Shown here one piece after another: positions 15,965 through 23,598 of a stretch of DNA of 35,601 nt. The stretch is taken from positions 1 through 35,601 of the forward strand of contig JAAEUE010000074.1 in assembly GCA_024227565.1 (NCBI GenBank), given 5' to 3'. The first letter of the stretch is position 1. Each line of letters begins with the position of its first letter. The notes beneath the pieces were generated by a model. That model had not been told where the DNA came from. It did not search any database and saw nothing but the letters and a program-made list of their open reading frames with translations. The translations under genes and the position numbers were made by a program. Origin of the DNA: Alphaproteobacteria bacterium. Its GTDB lineage: Bacteria; Pseudomonadota; Alphaproteobacteria; Rhizobiales; CAJQND01.

Positions 15965-16933
15965 TCATCCCTTGCGCGCGTTGAGCACCTGGCCCGCGGC
16001 CCAATCATACTTCGCCAGCACCTGCATGATCTCCACCAGGCAATTGTCGCGCAGGTTTTCCAATTCGCGGATTGAGCGGTCGCCCTGTTGTTCCTCGCAG
16101 CCATCGGACATGCGGTCGATCAGCTCCTGGGTCAGTTCAGGTGCTTCAAGCTTGGTCCAGGGCCATTTTAACGCCGGGCCGAAATGGTCCAGCATGTGCC
16201 GGATGCCGCCATCGCCCCCCGCCAGATGGAAGGTGAGGCACGTGCCCATGATGGCAAGCCGCAAACCTGGGCCATAGCTGATGGCATCGTCCAGCTCCTG
16301 CGGCGTCGCCACACCGTCGTTCACCATGTGCAGGGCTTCACGCCAATAGGCTTCCTGCAGCCGGTCTGAGATGTGTCCCGGAACCTCCTTGCGAACGCGC
16401 AAGGGATGCATGCTAATCTTCTTGTAGAACGCCGTTGCATCCGCAATGACCTGCTCGTCCTGCTTTGCCCCCGGAACCACCTCGACCAGGGGCAGGAGGT
16501 AAACCGGGTTGAACGGATGACCCACAATCACCCGTTCCGGCCGCCTTTCGCATTTCGCCTGCAGATCGCTGGGCATGATGCCCGAGGTGCTGGAGGCGAT
16601 GATGACATCGTCTTCGGCGGACGCATCAACCGATGCGAGAAGTTTTTGCTTTAACTCCACGTTTTCAGGCGCATTTTCCTGAATGAAATCGGCGCGTTGT
16701 CCGAGCTCTTCAGGGGTGTCCACCATCGCGAGCGTGCCGGCCTTCTCCGGCTCGCCGCCATGCAGTTTGACCATGGGGACCCATGCTTTGGCGATGTGCT
16801 CGCGCATTGCCTCTTCAGCCCCGGGCGCCGGATCGAAGGCCAGAACGTCCATGCCATGAAACATGGCGCGGGCCGCCCAGGCTGACCCGATAACGCCCGT
16901 GCCAGCGATGCCAACTGTGTTGACCATTCTCAT
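15965..16933 (-). CDS. lcdH: L-carnitine 3-dehydrogenase
   Basis: The 322-residue NAD-dependent enzyme oxidises L-carnitine to 3-dehydrocarnitine. It has the Rossmann loop GTGVIGSAWAAR (11-22), D34 in AFDPAPGAE favouring NAD, SSTSG near 114-118 and the catalytic histidine H139 in GHPFNPVYLLPLVEVV. Then follow VRKEVPGHI-DRL-EA-WREALH-VNDGVAT and MGTCLTFHLAGGDGG, which match the Pseudomonas carnitine dehydrogenase as I recall it. The length is that of the stand-alone form; the C-terminal thioesterase domain fused in some rhizobial versions is absent. The start at 16933 has GGAG eight bases upstream and overlaps the BKACE stop codon by one base (TGATG), so the two are translationally coupled. 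Confidence 0.9.
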   Translation of the reverse strand: MRMVNTVGIAGTGVIGSAWAARAMFHGMDVLAFDPAPGAEEAMREHIAKAWVPMVKLHGGEPEKAGTLAMVDTPEELGQRADFIQENAPENVELKQKLLASVDASAEDDVIIASSTSGIMPSDLQAKCERRPERVIVGHPFNPVYLLPLVEVVPGAKQDEQVIADATAFYKKISMHPLRVRKEVPGHISDRLQEAYWREALHMVNDGVATPQELDDAISYGPGLRLAIMGTCLTFHLAGGDGGIRHMLDHFGPALKWPWTKLEAPELTQELIDRMSDGCEEQQGDRSIRELENLRDNCLVEIMQVLAKYDWAAGQVLNARKG

Positions 16934-17823
16934 CAGCGCCGCTCCAGGCCCAGGATATCGCGGGCCTCATCAGGGCTTGCCACCGCGCTGCCCATGAGGC
17001 GCAGAATTTCCACTGCCCGCTCGGTAAGCGAGGCGTTGGAGCCATAAACGCCTCTCTCCAGATAGAGGTTGTCTTCCAGCCCAACGCGCACATGCCCGCC
17101 CAGAAGCGCCGCCTGGGCCACCATGGGCATCTGCATGCGGCCAATGCCAAAACCTGCCCAAACCGAATTGTCGGGAAGCTCTCCCACCATGTAGGCCATG
17201 GTCTGGGTGTTGACCGGTGCACCCCAAGGGATGCCAAGGCAAAGCTGGAACATGGGCGGTTCATCCACCAGGTCCTCAGCACACATCTGTTTGGCGAACC
17301 AAAGGTTCCCACTGTCGAAAATCTCCATCTCCGGCTTCACACCGTAGGAGCGGATCAGCTGGGCCTGTTCGCGCAGCTGGATCGGGGTTTGCACCACAAT
17401 GCCCCCGGTATCGCCGAAGTTCAGCGAACCGCAGTCCAGGGTGCAGATTTCGGGGCGGAGCTCGTCCACGTGCAACAGCCGCTCGATAGGACCCACTAGG
17501 TCGGTCTGGTCCTCATCAAAGTCGCGCGGGCTTTCCCCAAGCCCAATCTGCAGGTCGCCGCCCATGCCGGCGGTGAAATTGATGATCACATCTGTGTTCT
17601 TGGCGCGAATGCGCTCCATCGCCTCGCGGTAGAGGTGCACATGGCGGGCGCCTTTGCCGGTTTCCGGGTCGCGCACATGGCAATGCACGATGGCCGCGCC
17701 CGCAGAGGCTGCTTCCAGCGCGGATGTGGCGATTTCCTCAGGCGTAACCGGAATGGATGGGTGTTTGCCCACCGTGTCGCCAGCCCCGGTTATGGCGCAG
17801 GTGATGATGATCTTGGGGTTCAT
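16933..17823 (-). CDS. cdhC: BKACE-family 3-dehydrocarnitine cleavage enzyme
   Basis: With ATG at 17823 (AGGAGGAG eight bases upstream) the protein has 296 residues; a longer frame to 17862 adds 13 unlikely residues. BKACE (DUF849) enzymes condense a beta-keto acid with acetyl-CoA and cleave it. Beside carnitine dehydrogenase the expected reaction is 3-dehydrocarnitine plus acetyl-CoA giving acetoacetate and betainyl-CoA. The family signatures are visible: [10 protein letters not shown] (8-17), the zinc-binding pair H47 and H49 in [17 protein letters not shown] (81-89), the D/N-rich SLNFG segment and E250 in GLEDNLYL. It is the first gene of the operon, divergent from the CdhR-like regulator, an order also known from Pseudomonas. 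Confidence 0.9.
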   Translation of the reverse strand: MNPKIIITCAITGAGDTVGKHPSIPVTPEEIATSALEAASAGAAIVHCHVRDPETGKGARHVHLYREAMERIRAKNTDVIINFTAGMGGDLQIGLGESPRDFDEDQTDLVGPIERLLHVDELRPEICTLDCGSLNFGDTGGIVVQTPIQLREQAQLIRSYGVKPEMEIFDSGNLWFAKQMCAEDLVDEPPMFQLCLGIPWGAPVNTQTMAYMVGELPDNSVWAGFGIGRMQMPMVAQAALLGGHVRVGLEDNLYLERGVYGSNASLTERAVEILRLMGSAVASPDEARDILGLERR

Positions 17824-17972
17824 GAGCCTTGCTCCTCCTGTTGGGCCTTGAGGCCCCTCCAAATCTCTTGACCATGGAGGTTATGCTGCCGCTTGAAAAT
17901 GTTTTGATTTATCTCGCCAATCTTTTGTGCAAAAACGACACGTCTCTATGTTCGCGTTTTCCGGGACCGCCA
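17824..17972. promoter_or_regulatory. Divergent control region of the carnitine island, with two inverted repeats
   Basis: This 149-bp gap separates the BKACE gene from the regulator gene and must hold both promoters; no strong sigma-70 pair stands out. GGGCCT-TG-AGGCCC (17843-17856) is a perfect 6-bp repeat about seven bases upstream of the BKACE ribosome-binding site, and as RNA it would fold into a leader hairpin. TTTTG-TG-CAAAA (17923-17934) lies in an AT-rich centre and is a possible operator for the GlxA/AraC-type regulator. Confidence 0.4.
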
Positions 17973-18923
17973 ATGCGCTCTGTGGCCTTTGTTCTTTTTC
18001 CCAAGTTCTCGATGATCGGCCTCACCAGTGCGCTGGAGCCGATCCGCGTGGTGAACCGTTACAGCGTGCCTGAGTTCTCTTGGCGCTTTGTCTCCGCCGA
18101 CGGGCAACCGGTTGCGGCATCCAATGGAATACCCGTTTCAGCCGGTGAGGCCATAACGTCCATGCAGCGGCCCGACATTGCCATTTTCTGTGCGAGTTAT
18201 GAGGCCGAGCAAGGGCTCAGCAAGCCTGTGTTGAACTGCGCCCGCAAATTGGCGCGCCAAGGTGTGATGCTGGGCGCCGTTGATAGTGGTCAGATTATGC
18301 TGGCCGGCGCCGGTGTGCTTGATGGGTACCGGGCGGCGGTCCACTGGGAAACGCTGGCGGGGTTTCGGGAAACCTATGGCGCGGTGAACGTAACCGATGC
18401 GGCGTACGAGATCGACCGCGACCGGATGACCGCGGCCACAGGCTCGGCGGCCATCGACATGATGCTCAACTACATCTCCAAGGTGATTGGCCTGGAGCAG
18501 TCATTGTTTGCCGCCGAGCAATTGGGCCACCGCCATTTGCCAGGGGAGGTGAGCGAGGCTCGACTGCCGCCTGAAATGCGCTATCAGGTGGACCATCCGC
18601 GCATCGTGCGCATTTTGCGGGCCATGGAGGAAAATCCTGAGGAATTGCTCACAACAACCGAATTGGCCGCAATCGGGGGTGTTTCGGTGCGCCAGATGGA
18701 GCGGTTGTTTGCTTCGCACCTGGGCCAGCCGCCGCGCCGGCTCTACCGTGAAATCAGGCTTGTGCGGGCAGAGCGCTTGCTGACCTACAGCAAACTGGGG
18801 GTGACCGATGTGGCAATGGCCTGCGGTTTCACCTCGGTGGCAGAGTTCTCACGTGCCTACAAGCATCATCACGGCGATCCGCCCTCGCGGCACAGACGGC
18901 GAGAGATCAGCCCTGGCTATTGA
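17973..18923 (+). CDS. cdhR: GlxA/CdhR-type AraC-family transcriptional activator
   Basis: With ATG at 17973 the protein has 316 residues (an upstream frame to 17829 is unlikely coding). The N-terminal DJ-1/PfpI-like domain (about 1-175) includes FVLFPKFSMIGLTSALEP and a nucleophile-elbow segment AVDSGQIMLAGAGVLDGYRA. The usual cysteine is replaced by Asp-Ser there, as in the ArgR/GbdR/CdhR subgroup, implying ligand sensing rather than catalysis. The C-terminal AraC domain (about 225-310) contains two helix-turn-helix motifs, including VSVRQMERLFASHLG and VTDVAMACGFTSVAEFSRAY. Its divergent position next to the BKACE and carnitine dehydrogenase genes matches CdhR, the carnitine-responsive activator known in Pseudomonas. 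Confidence 0.87.
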   Translation: MRSVAFVLFPKFSMIGLTSALEPIRVVNRYSVPEFSWRFVSADGQPVAASNGIPVSAGEAITSMQRPDIAIFCASYEAEQGLSKPVLNCARKLARQGVMLGAVDSGQIMLAGAGVLDGYRAAVHWETLAGFRETYGAVNVTDAAYEIDRDRMTAATGSAAIDMMLNYISKVIGLEQSLFAAEQLGHRHLPGEVSEARLPPEMRYQVDHPRIVRILRAMEENPEELLTTTELAAIGGVSVRQMERLFASHLGQPPRRLYREIRLVRAERLLTYSKLGVTDVAMACGFTSVAEFSRAYKHHHGDPPSRHRRREISPGY

Positions 18924-18943
18924 GCGCTGGGGCACTGTTCGCG

Positions 18944-20218
18944 CTAAGCGTCCTCGGTTTCCTTTTGGTCCGAGCGCCGGTACGCCTGATAATTGCGCTG
19001 AGTGGATATGTGGCCGGCTATAAACTTGGCGTCATGCCAGACGCCCCAGATGAATGAGGAGCCGCGGCGCGACAGCCACGGCAACCCCAGGAAGTAGACC
19101 CCAGGCTCTGCGGACACCCCGCGCTGATGCTTCGGTTGGCCGTTTTCGTCGAGCGCACCGACCTGCAACCAGCTGTAATCAACTGCAAAGCCTGTTGCCC
19201 AAAGGATCGTCGTGACGCCCGCCCCTGCCAGGTCCATCTGGAGTATGGGATCGGTCACACACGTCGGGGCCGGCCCGGTGGTGCGGGCCTCTGGTTCTTC
19301 TGGAAGATCAAGACCATTGCGGGCGATATACGCGTCTGCCTCGTCCAGCACTGACAGGTGGTTCGCATCGCCGTTCGCGATATTGTCTGCAAGGTCAGGT
19401 GCGAAGGTCATCACACCGTCTTTGTAGGTCTCTGTTCGCCCGACTAGCGTCATCCCTTGTTCGGCAAGTTTGCGGAAGTCGATTGTGTGGCCGCCCCGGG
19501 CGCCGCTGACCGAGATCGTCACATGTTCCGTGCCCGGGCCAAGGGTTTCCGCATCCCACTTGCCCAGAACCCCCAGCCACCAGACGTTGTCGCGTCCGCG
19601 ATAGCTTCGAGGAGGACGGTCGTGCGGGCCGACTGAGAGGTAGACGCGCCTTCCCGAGCGCGAGAGCTCGTCTGCAATCTGCACGCCGGAGGAGCCTGCG
19701 CCAACCACCAGAACTGCACCCTCAGGCAACTGGCCCGGATTGCGGTAGGCGATTGAATGCATCTGGTTGATGCCGGCATCGCTGGGCACAATGGCAGGCA
19801 AGAGAGGGCGCTGGAACGGCCCGGTGGCCGCAACCACATGGTTCGCCTCGATCACGCCGTCAGAGGTCTCGACCCGAAAGCTTGGGCGGCCCTCATTGCG
19901 CTGCACGCTGGTGACCTCAACGCCGCAGCGGATCGGCGCGTTGATCTTTTTGGCGTAGGCCACAAAATAGTCTGCAACCTCTTCCTTGGGCGCAAAGCCA
20001 TCGGGCCCCGTTGTACTGAACTCCAAGCCCGGAAAGCGGTCATGCCAGGCCGGGCCATTGGCCACCAGACTGTCCCATCTTTCCGAGCGCCAGCGTTCAG
20101 CAATCCGGTGGCGCTCGAGAACCAGGTGAGGCACGCCGCAATTGCTCAGGTGCTCGCTCATGGCCACACCGGCCTGGCCGCAGCCCACAACCAACGTGTC
20201 TATGTGTTCGATCGACAT
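18944..20218 (-). CDS. Flavin-containing monooxygenase-like oxidoreductase (CzcO/FMO type)
   Basis: The 424-residue flavoprotein has an FAD-binding GCGQAG (12-17), an NADPH-type GAGSSG (173-178) and an ATGF segment (LWATGFAVDYSW) near the C-terminus. The order fits group B flavin monooxygenases. The FMO fingerprint between the two nucleotide sites is degenerate (AGINQMHSIAYR), so classical N-oxide chemistry is uncertain. The ATG at 20218 has AGAGGA seven bases upstream. The gene is convergent with cdhR (20-bp gap) and divergent from the MttB-like gene with a shared 146-bp control region. Oxidation of a methylated amine or a related small molecule is a guess from context only. Confidence 0.8.
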   Translation of the reverse strand: MSIEHIDTLVVGCGQAGVAMSEHLSNCGVPHLVLERHRIAERWRSERWDSLVANGPAWHDRFPGLEFSTTGPDGFAPKEEVADYFVAYAKKINAPIRCGVEVTSVQRNEGRPSFRVETSDGVIEANHVVAATGPFQRPLLPAIVPSDAGINQMHSIAYRNPGQLPEGAVLVVGAGSSGVQIADELSRSGRRVYLSVGPHDRPPRSYRGRDNVWWLGVLGKWDAETLGPGTEHVTISVSGARGGHTIDFRKLAEQGMTLVGRTETYKDGVMTFAPDLADNIANGDANHLSVLDEADAYIARNGLDLPEEPEARTTGPAPTCVTDPILQMDLAGAGVTTILWATGFAVDYSWLQVGALDENGQPKHQRGVSAEPGVYFLGLPWLSRRGSSFIWGVWHDAKFIAGHISTQRNYQAYRRSDQKETEDA

Positions 20219-20364
20219 GTCCGGATCCTCTTCTGGCCTTCCACGGCGATTAGCCGCTATAGTTTCAATGTGGTCATGCAGGTTGGCGTTGGTTTTGAAA
20301 ATTATTATTTTCTGAACATCTGGTTTAGTATTTCAAAATCAATGGTCTTTGAGGAAATTGCAAT
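20219..20364. promoter_or_regulatory. AT-rich divergent promoter region of the FMO and MttB-like genes
   Basis: This is clearly AT-richer than its neighbours, especially 20290-20345. On the plus strand TTGGCG (20283-20288) and TATTTT (20306-20311), 17 bases apart, form a fair promoter giving a leader of about 47 bases. Two inverted repeats are visible: GAAAAT-TATT-ATTTTC (20297-20312), overlapping the spacer and -10, and TTTTGAAA (20293-20300) with TTTCAAAA (20331-20338), 30 bases apart. Both are candidate operator sites. A strong GAGGAA lies eight bases before the MttB-like ATG. Confidence 0.4.
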
Positions 20365-21897
20365 ATGGGGCGTTCCAGCAGTCGCCAGAGAACCGGACGG
20401 CGCAGCGCTGCGAAATCCAAGCCTTCCAAAAGCATTACCTCGCCAACTGTTGTTCGCCGCATCAAACCTTATGAGATCCTCGATGAGGCCGGTTTGGTTG
20501 CGGTTGAGGACACCGCGGAGCGCATTCTGAGCGAAGTTGGCGTTGAAATCAGAGATGACGAACCCTCCTTGGAGCTGTTTCGCGAGGCCGGCGCGCAGGT
20601 GTCCGGGACGCGGGTTCGGTTTGAACCCGGCATGTGCCGTTCAATCATTCAGGCCAGCGCGCCTTCCAAGTTCACTCAGCACGCCCGAAATCCAGAACGC
20701 AGCGTCGAGATTGGCGGGGACAACATCGTCTTCGTTCCCGCTTACGGAGCACCGTTTGTGCGGGCCAGCGACATCGAGCGCCGGTATGCCCGCCTTGAGG
20801 ATTTTGAGACCATCGTCAAGTTGGCCTATCTCACCCCCCACATGCATCATTCAGGTGGCACGGTATGCGAGCCGACCGACATCCCGGTGTCCAAACGCCA
20901 TTTGGACATGGTGCACGCCCACCTCCGCCTGTCCGACAAGCCATACATGGGCGGGGTAACGTCGGGAGAGCGGGCAGAAGATTCCATCCGCATGACCGAG
21001 ATTGTGTTCGGCGAAAAGTTCGTTTCAGAAAACTGCTGTGTCCTCGGGTTGATCAACGTCAACTCACCGCTCGTTCTGGACGGCACCATGCTGGCAGCAT
21101 TGAGGGTCTATGCCGCTGCCGGCCAGGGCACTGTGATCACACCGTTTGTCATCGGCGGGGCAGGCGGCCCGGTCACCTCTGCGGGGATGCTTGCCCAGTC
21201 GCTTGCCGAAACATTGGTGGGAATCGCGCTCACTCAACTGGTCAGACCGGGTGTACCGGTCATCTTTGGCTATCTTTCAACCGGCCTCAATATGAAGTCC
21301 GGCGCGCCGGTTCGCTATGACGAGACCTGGAAATGCTTCCTGGCGGCCGGTCAGTTGGCACGCCGGCTCGGTGTGCCGTACCGGTGTGGATCTGCAACAT
21401 CGGCGGCGAAGCTGCCTGATTACCAGGCGGGGCTTGAATCCGCCCTCAATTTTGAAGCTGCGCTCCTGTCCGGCGCTCACTTCATGATCCACGCCTCAGG
21501 CAATGTGGAAGGCGGCCTGTGCGTTGATCTCGATAAGTTGCTGCTGGACTGCGAGATGCTCGGAATGGCCGCACGCTTTGCAGGCGGGGTGGACACCTCC
21601 CAAGCTGCTCTCGCATTTGATGCCATCAAGGAAGCTGGCCCTGGCGGCAACTTCCTGGTCACCGCGCACACGTTGGAGCGCTACCGGGATGCTTTCTTCG
21701 CCGCAGATCTGTTCGACACAACGCCGTATGAACATTGGCGCGATGCCGGTGAACTGACCTCGACCGAGCAAGCCAGAACCCGGCGGCTGGCGTTGTTGAA
21801 CGCCTATGAGCCGCCACCGATGGACCAGTCCATCGCAGATGCACTCGATGACTTTGTGCGCACACGCAAAAGCGAGTTGCCAGACAGCTTTGTCTGA
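20365..21897 (+). CDS. MttB-superfamily (trimethylamine/betaine methyltransferase-like) protein without pyrrolysine
   Basis: The 510-residue protein belongs to the family of trimethylamine:corrinoid methyltransferase MttB. Features include the lead IKPYEILDEAGL, the IL-EVGVEI segment, FVPAYGAPFV, the HHSGGTVCEPTDIP region, the glycine-rich PFVIGGAGGPVTSAG near 258-272, PVIFGYLSTGLNMKSGAP, and AGLESALNFEAALLSGAHF. The frame has no internal TAG, so it is a non-pyrrolysine member; one such homologue is known to be a glycine betaine methyltransferase. A basic tail of about 30 residues (MGRSSSRQRTGRR...) precedes the conserved part. No corrinoid protein or reductive activator is encoded in the window. 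Its position beside a betaine-producing island makes a quaternary amine substrate plausible, but that is inference. Confidence 0.87.
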   Translation: MGRSSSRQRTGRRSAAKSKPSKSITSPTVVRRIKPYEILDEAGLVAVEDTAERILSEVGVEIRDDEPSLELFREAGAQVSGTRVRFEPGMCRSIIQASAPSKFTQHARNPERSVEIGGDNIVFVPAYGAPFVRASDIERRYARLEDFETIVKLAYLTPHMHHSGGTVCEPTDIPVSKRHLDMVHAHLRLSDKPYMGGVTSGERAEDSIRMTEIVFGEKFVSENCCVLGLINVNSPLVLDGTMLAALRVYAAAGQGTVITPFVIGGAGGPVTSAGMLAQSLAETLVGIALTQLVRPGVPVIFGYLSTGLNMKSGAPVRYDETWKCFLAAGQLARRLGVPYRCGSATSAAKLPDYQAGLESALNFEAALLSGAHFMIHASGNVEGGLCVDLDKLLLDCEMLGMAARFAGGVDTSQAALAFDAIKEAGPGGNFLVTAHTLERYRDAFFAADLFDTTPYEHWRDAGELTSTEQARTRRLALLNAYEPPPMDQSIADALDDFVRTRKSELPDSFV

Positions 21898-22017
21898 TCG
21901 GTTTCCTGGCTTTCAATCAGGGCGAAAAGACAAAACTGCCAAACGAAGCCAACTCGCCGTAGCGCATTGGAAACAAACAGAAAAAATTTGTTGCACCGCA
22001 AAAAAATCTTTGCCGGG
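21898..22017. other. Convergent intergenic gap between the MttB-like gene and radC
   Basis: 120 bases, AT-rich toward the right end with runs of A. A weak inverted repeat (GCAAA and TTTGC around AAAATC, about 21999-22014) could contribute to termination in either direction. Nothing else is supported. Confidence 0.35.
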
Positions 22018-22722
22018 CTAGATCAGCTGCAGCCCGCGCAGGCTGGCATGGCCATCCCGGCCCACGATGATGTGGTCGTGGATGGTGATGCCGAGCTGTT
22101 CGGCAGCTTCGATGATGCGCTTGGTCATGTCGATGTCCGCCCGTGATGGGGTGGGATCGCCTGAGGGGTGATTGTGCACAAGGATGATGCCCGAAGCCGA
22201 GATCTCCAGCGCGCGCTTGACCACCTGGCGCGGATAGACCGGGGTGTGGTCCACGGTGCCCTCCTGCTGAATTTCATCGGCAATCAGCATGTTCTTGCGG
22301 TCCAGGAACAGCACCCGGAACTGTTCCACCTCCTCATAGGCCATGGAACTGCGGCAATAGTCGATCACGGCCGACCATGAACTCAAAGCCGGCTTTTCCA
22401 ACACGGTTTGTTGGGTCAGTTTGATGGCCGCTGCCTGGATCACCTTCAAATCATCGACCACACGCTCGCCTACGCCCTTGACCTCCAGCAAGCGGGGCCG
22501 GCTGGCGCTGATCACCTCGGCAAACGAGCCGAATTTTGCGATCAGGGCTTTGGCCAAAGGTTTGGTGTCGCGCCGGGGCAGGGCGCCGAACAGGGCCATT
22601 TCCAGAAGCTCGTAATCGGCCAGCCCCTCAGCGCCCCCTTTTCGGAAGCGCGTGCGCAAGCGGTCGCGATGACCTGAATGGCCATGCGGTGCCGGGCCGT
22701 CTTCAAAACCGGCAATACTCAA
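22018..22722 (-). CDS. radC: RadC family protein (JAB/MPN domain, UPF0758)
   Basis: The 234-residue protein has a helix-hairpin-helix-like region (about 62-92, [13 protein letters not shown]) and the C-terminal JAMM metalloprotease-like motif: H183, H185 and D196 in [14 protein letters not shown], with an upstream E133 in EVEQF. Despite its name a DNA-repair role is not established for the family. No ATG exists near the start. TTG at 22722 is chosen because GGGGGA lies seven bases upstream and the conserved [14 protein letters not shown] begins soon after. It follows map by 28 bases on the same strand. Confidence 0.9.
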   Translation of the reverse strand: MSIAGFEDGPAPHGHSGHRDRLRTRFRKGGAEGLADYELLEMALFGALPRRDTKPLAKALIAKFGSFAEVISASRPRLLEVKGVGERVVDDLKVIQAAAIKLTQQTVLEKPALSSWSAVIDYCRSSMAYEEVEQFRVLFLDRKNMLIADEIQQEGTVDHTPVYPRQVVKRALEISASGIILVHNHPSGDPTPSRADIDMTKRIIEAAEQLGITIHDHIIVGRDGHASLRGLQLI

Positions 22723-22750
22723 CCCTAGATCCCCCAGATACTCCGGTTAC

Positions 22751-23575
22751 TTAATCGTCAAAAGCTGGATGGTGCAGGCCGGCTGGCGAGGTGGTGAAGA
22801 TTTCACAGCCCTCATCGGTGACCCCAACCGTGTGTTCAAACTGCGCCGACAAGGAGCGGTCGCGGGTGACCGCGGTCCACCCGTCGCCCAGAATTTTCAC
22901 ATGAGGCCGGCCAAGATTGATCATGGGTTCGACCGTGAACAACATGCCGGCCTTGAGCTTCACCCCTTCGCCGGTGCGGCCATAGTGCAGAATGTTGGGC
23001 ACATCGTGGAACACCCGCCCCAGGCCGTGGCCGCAAAAGTCGCGCACCACCGAGCAGCGTTCCTTTTCGGCAAAGCGCTGGATGGCATAGCCGATGTCGC
23101 CGGTTGTGTTGCCGGCTTTCACCTGGCCCACACCGATCATCAAGGAATCATAGGTGACCTGAACCAGGCGGGCTGCTTTGCGGGAAACTTCACCCACATT
23201 GTACATCCGGCTGGTGTCGCCGTGCCAACCATCGACAATCAGGGTGATGTCGATGTTGACGATATCGCCCTCTTTCAGCGCCCGGTCACCCGGGATGCCG
23301 TGACAGACCACATGGTTGATCGACGTGCAGATGGATTTGGGGAAACCCCGGTAGTTCAGCGGTGCCGGCACCGCCTTGTTGTCGCGGGCAAACTCCAGGG
23401 CCACCTGGTCGAGTTTTTCGGTGGTCACGCCGGGCACCACCATCGGGGTCAACAAATCCAACGCCTCGGCCGCCAGTTGTCCGGCCTTGTGCATGGCCGC
23501 GAAGGCATCGGGCCCGTGCAGCTTGATTTGTCCTGTGTTGGCCGCTGGGGCCTTTGTTGCGTCAATGTATGTCAT
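22751..23575 (-). CDS. map: Methionine aminopeptidase, type I
   Basis: The 274-residue enzyme removes N-terminal methionine from nascent proteins. All metal ligands are present: D109 (NIDIT), D120 (GDTSRM), H183 (CGHGLG), E216 (TVEPM) and E247 (QFEHT), plus the substrate histidine H92 in CHGIPG. The ATG at 23575 is chosen because the family usually begins with a short M-Y---A---TGQIKLHG lead. A longer frame starts with TTG at 23602, overlapping the sfsA stop codon, but has no ribosome-binding site. It lies between sfsA and radC in a minus-strand row. Confidence 0.94.
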   Translation of the reverse strand: MTYIDATKAPAANTGQIKLHGPDAFAAMHKAGQLAAEALDLLTPMVVPGVTTEKLDQVALEFARDNKAVPAPLNYRGFPKSICTSINHVVCHGIPGDRALKEGDIVNIDITLIVDGWHGDTSRMYNVGEVSRKAARLVQVTYDSLMIGVGQVKAGNTTGDIGYAIQRFAEKERCSVVRDFCGHGLGRVFHDVPNILHYGRTGEGVKLKAGMLFTVEPMINLGRPHVKILGDGWTAVTRDRSLSAQFEHTVGVTDEGCEIFTTSPAGLHHPAFDD

Positions 23576-23598
23576 CGCTAGGTGCCGCGGTTCTTGTT

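Noticed and set aside
15534..16004. Frames through the palindromes giving peptides such as GPRVKPEDD and SSGLTRGPT
   Set aside because: These are the well-known false translations of this palindromic repeat in alphaproteobacterial genomes. They overlap the real GIY-YIG and lcdH genes.
21895..22017. Pyrrolysine read-through or tRNA-Pyl near the MttB-like gene
   Set aside because: The gene is open to a TGA with no internal TAG, and no tRNA-like fold was found in the downstream gap.
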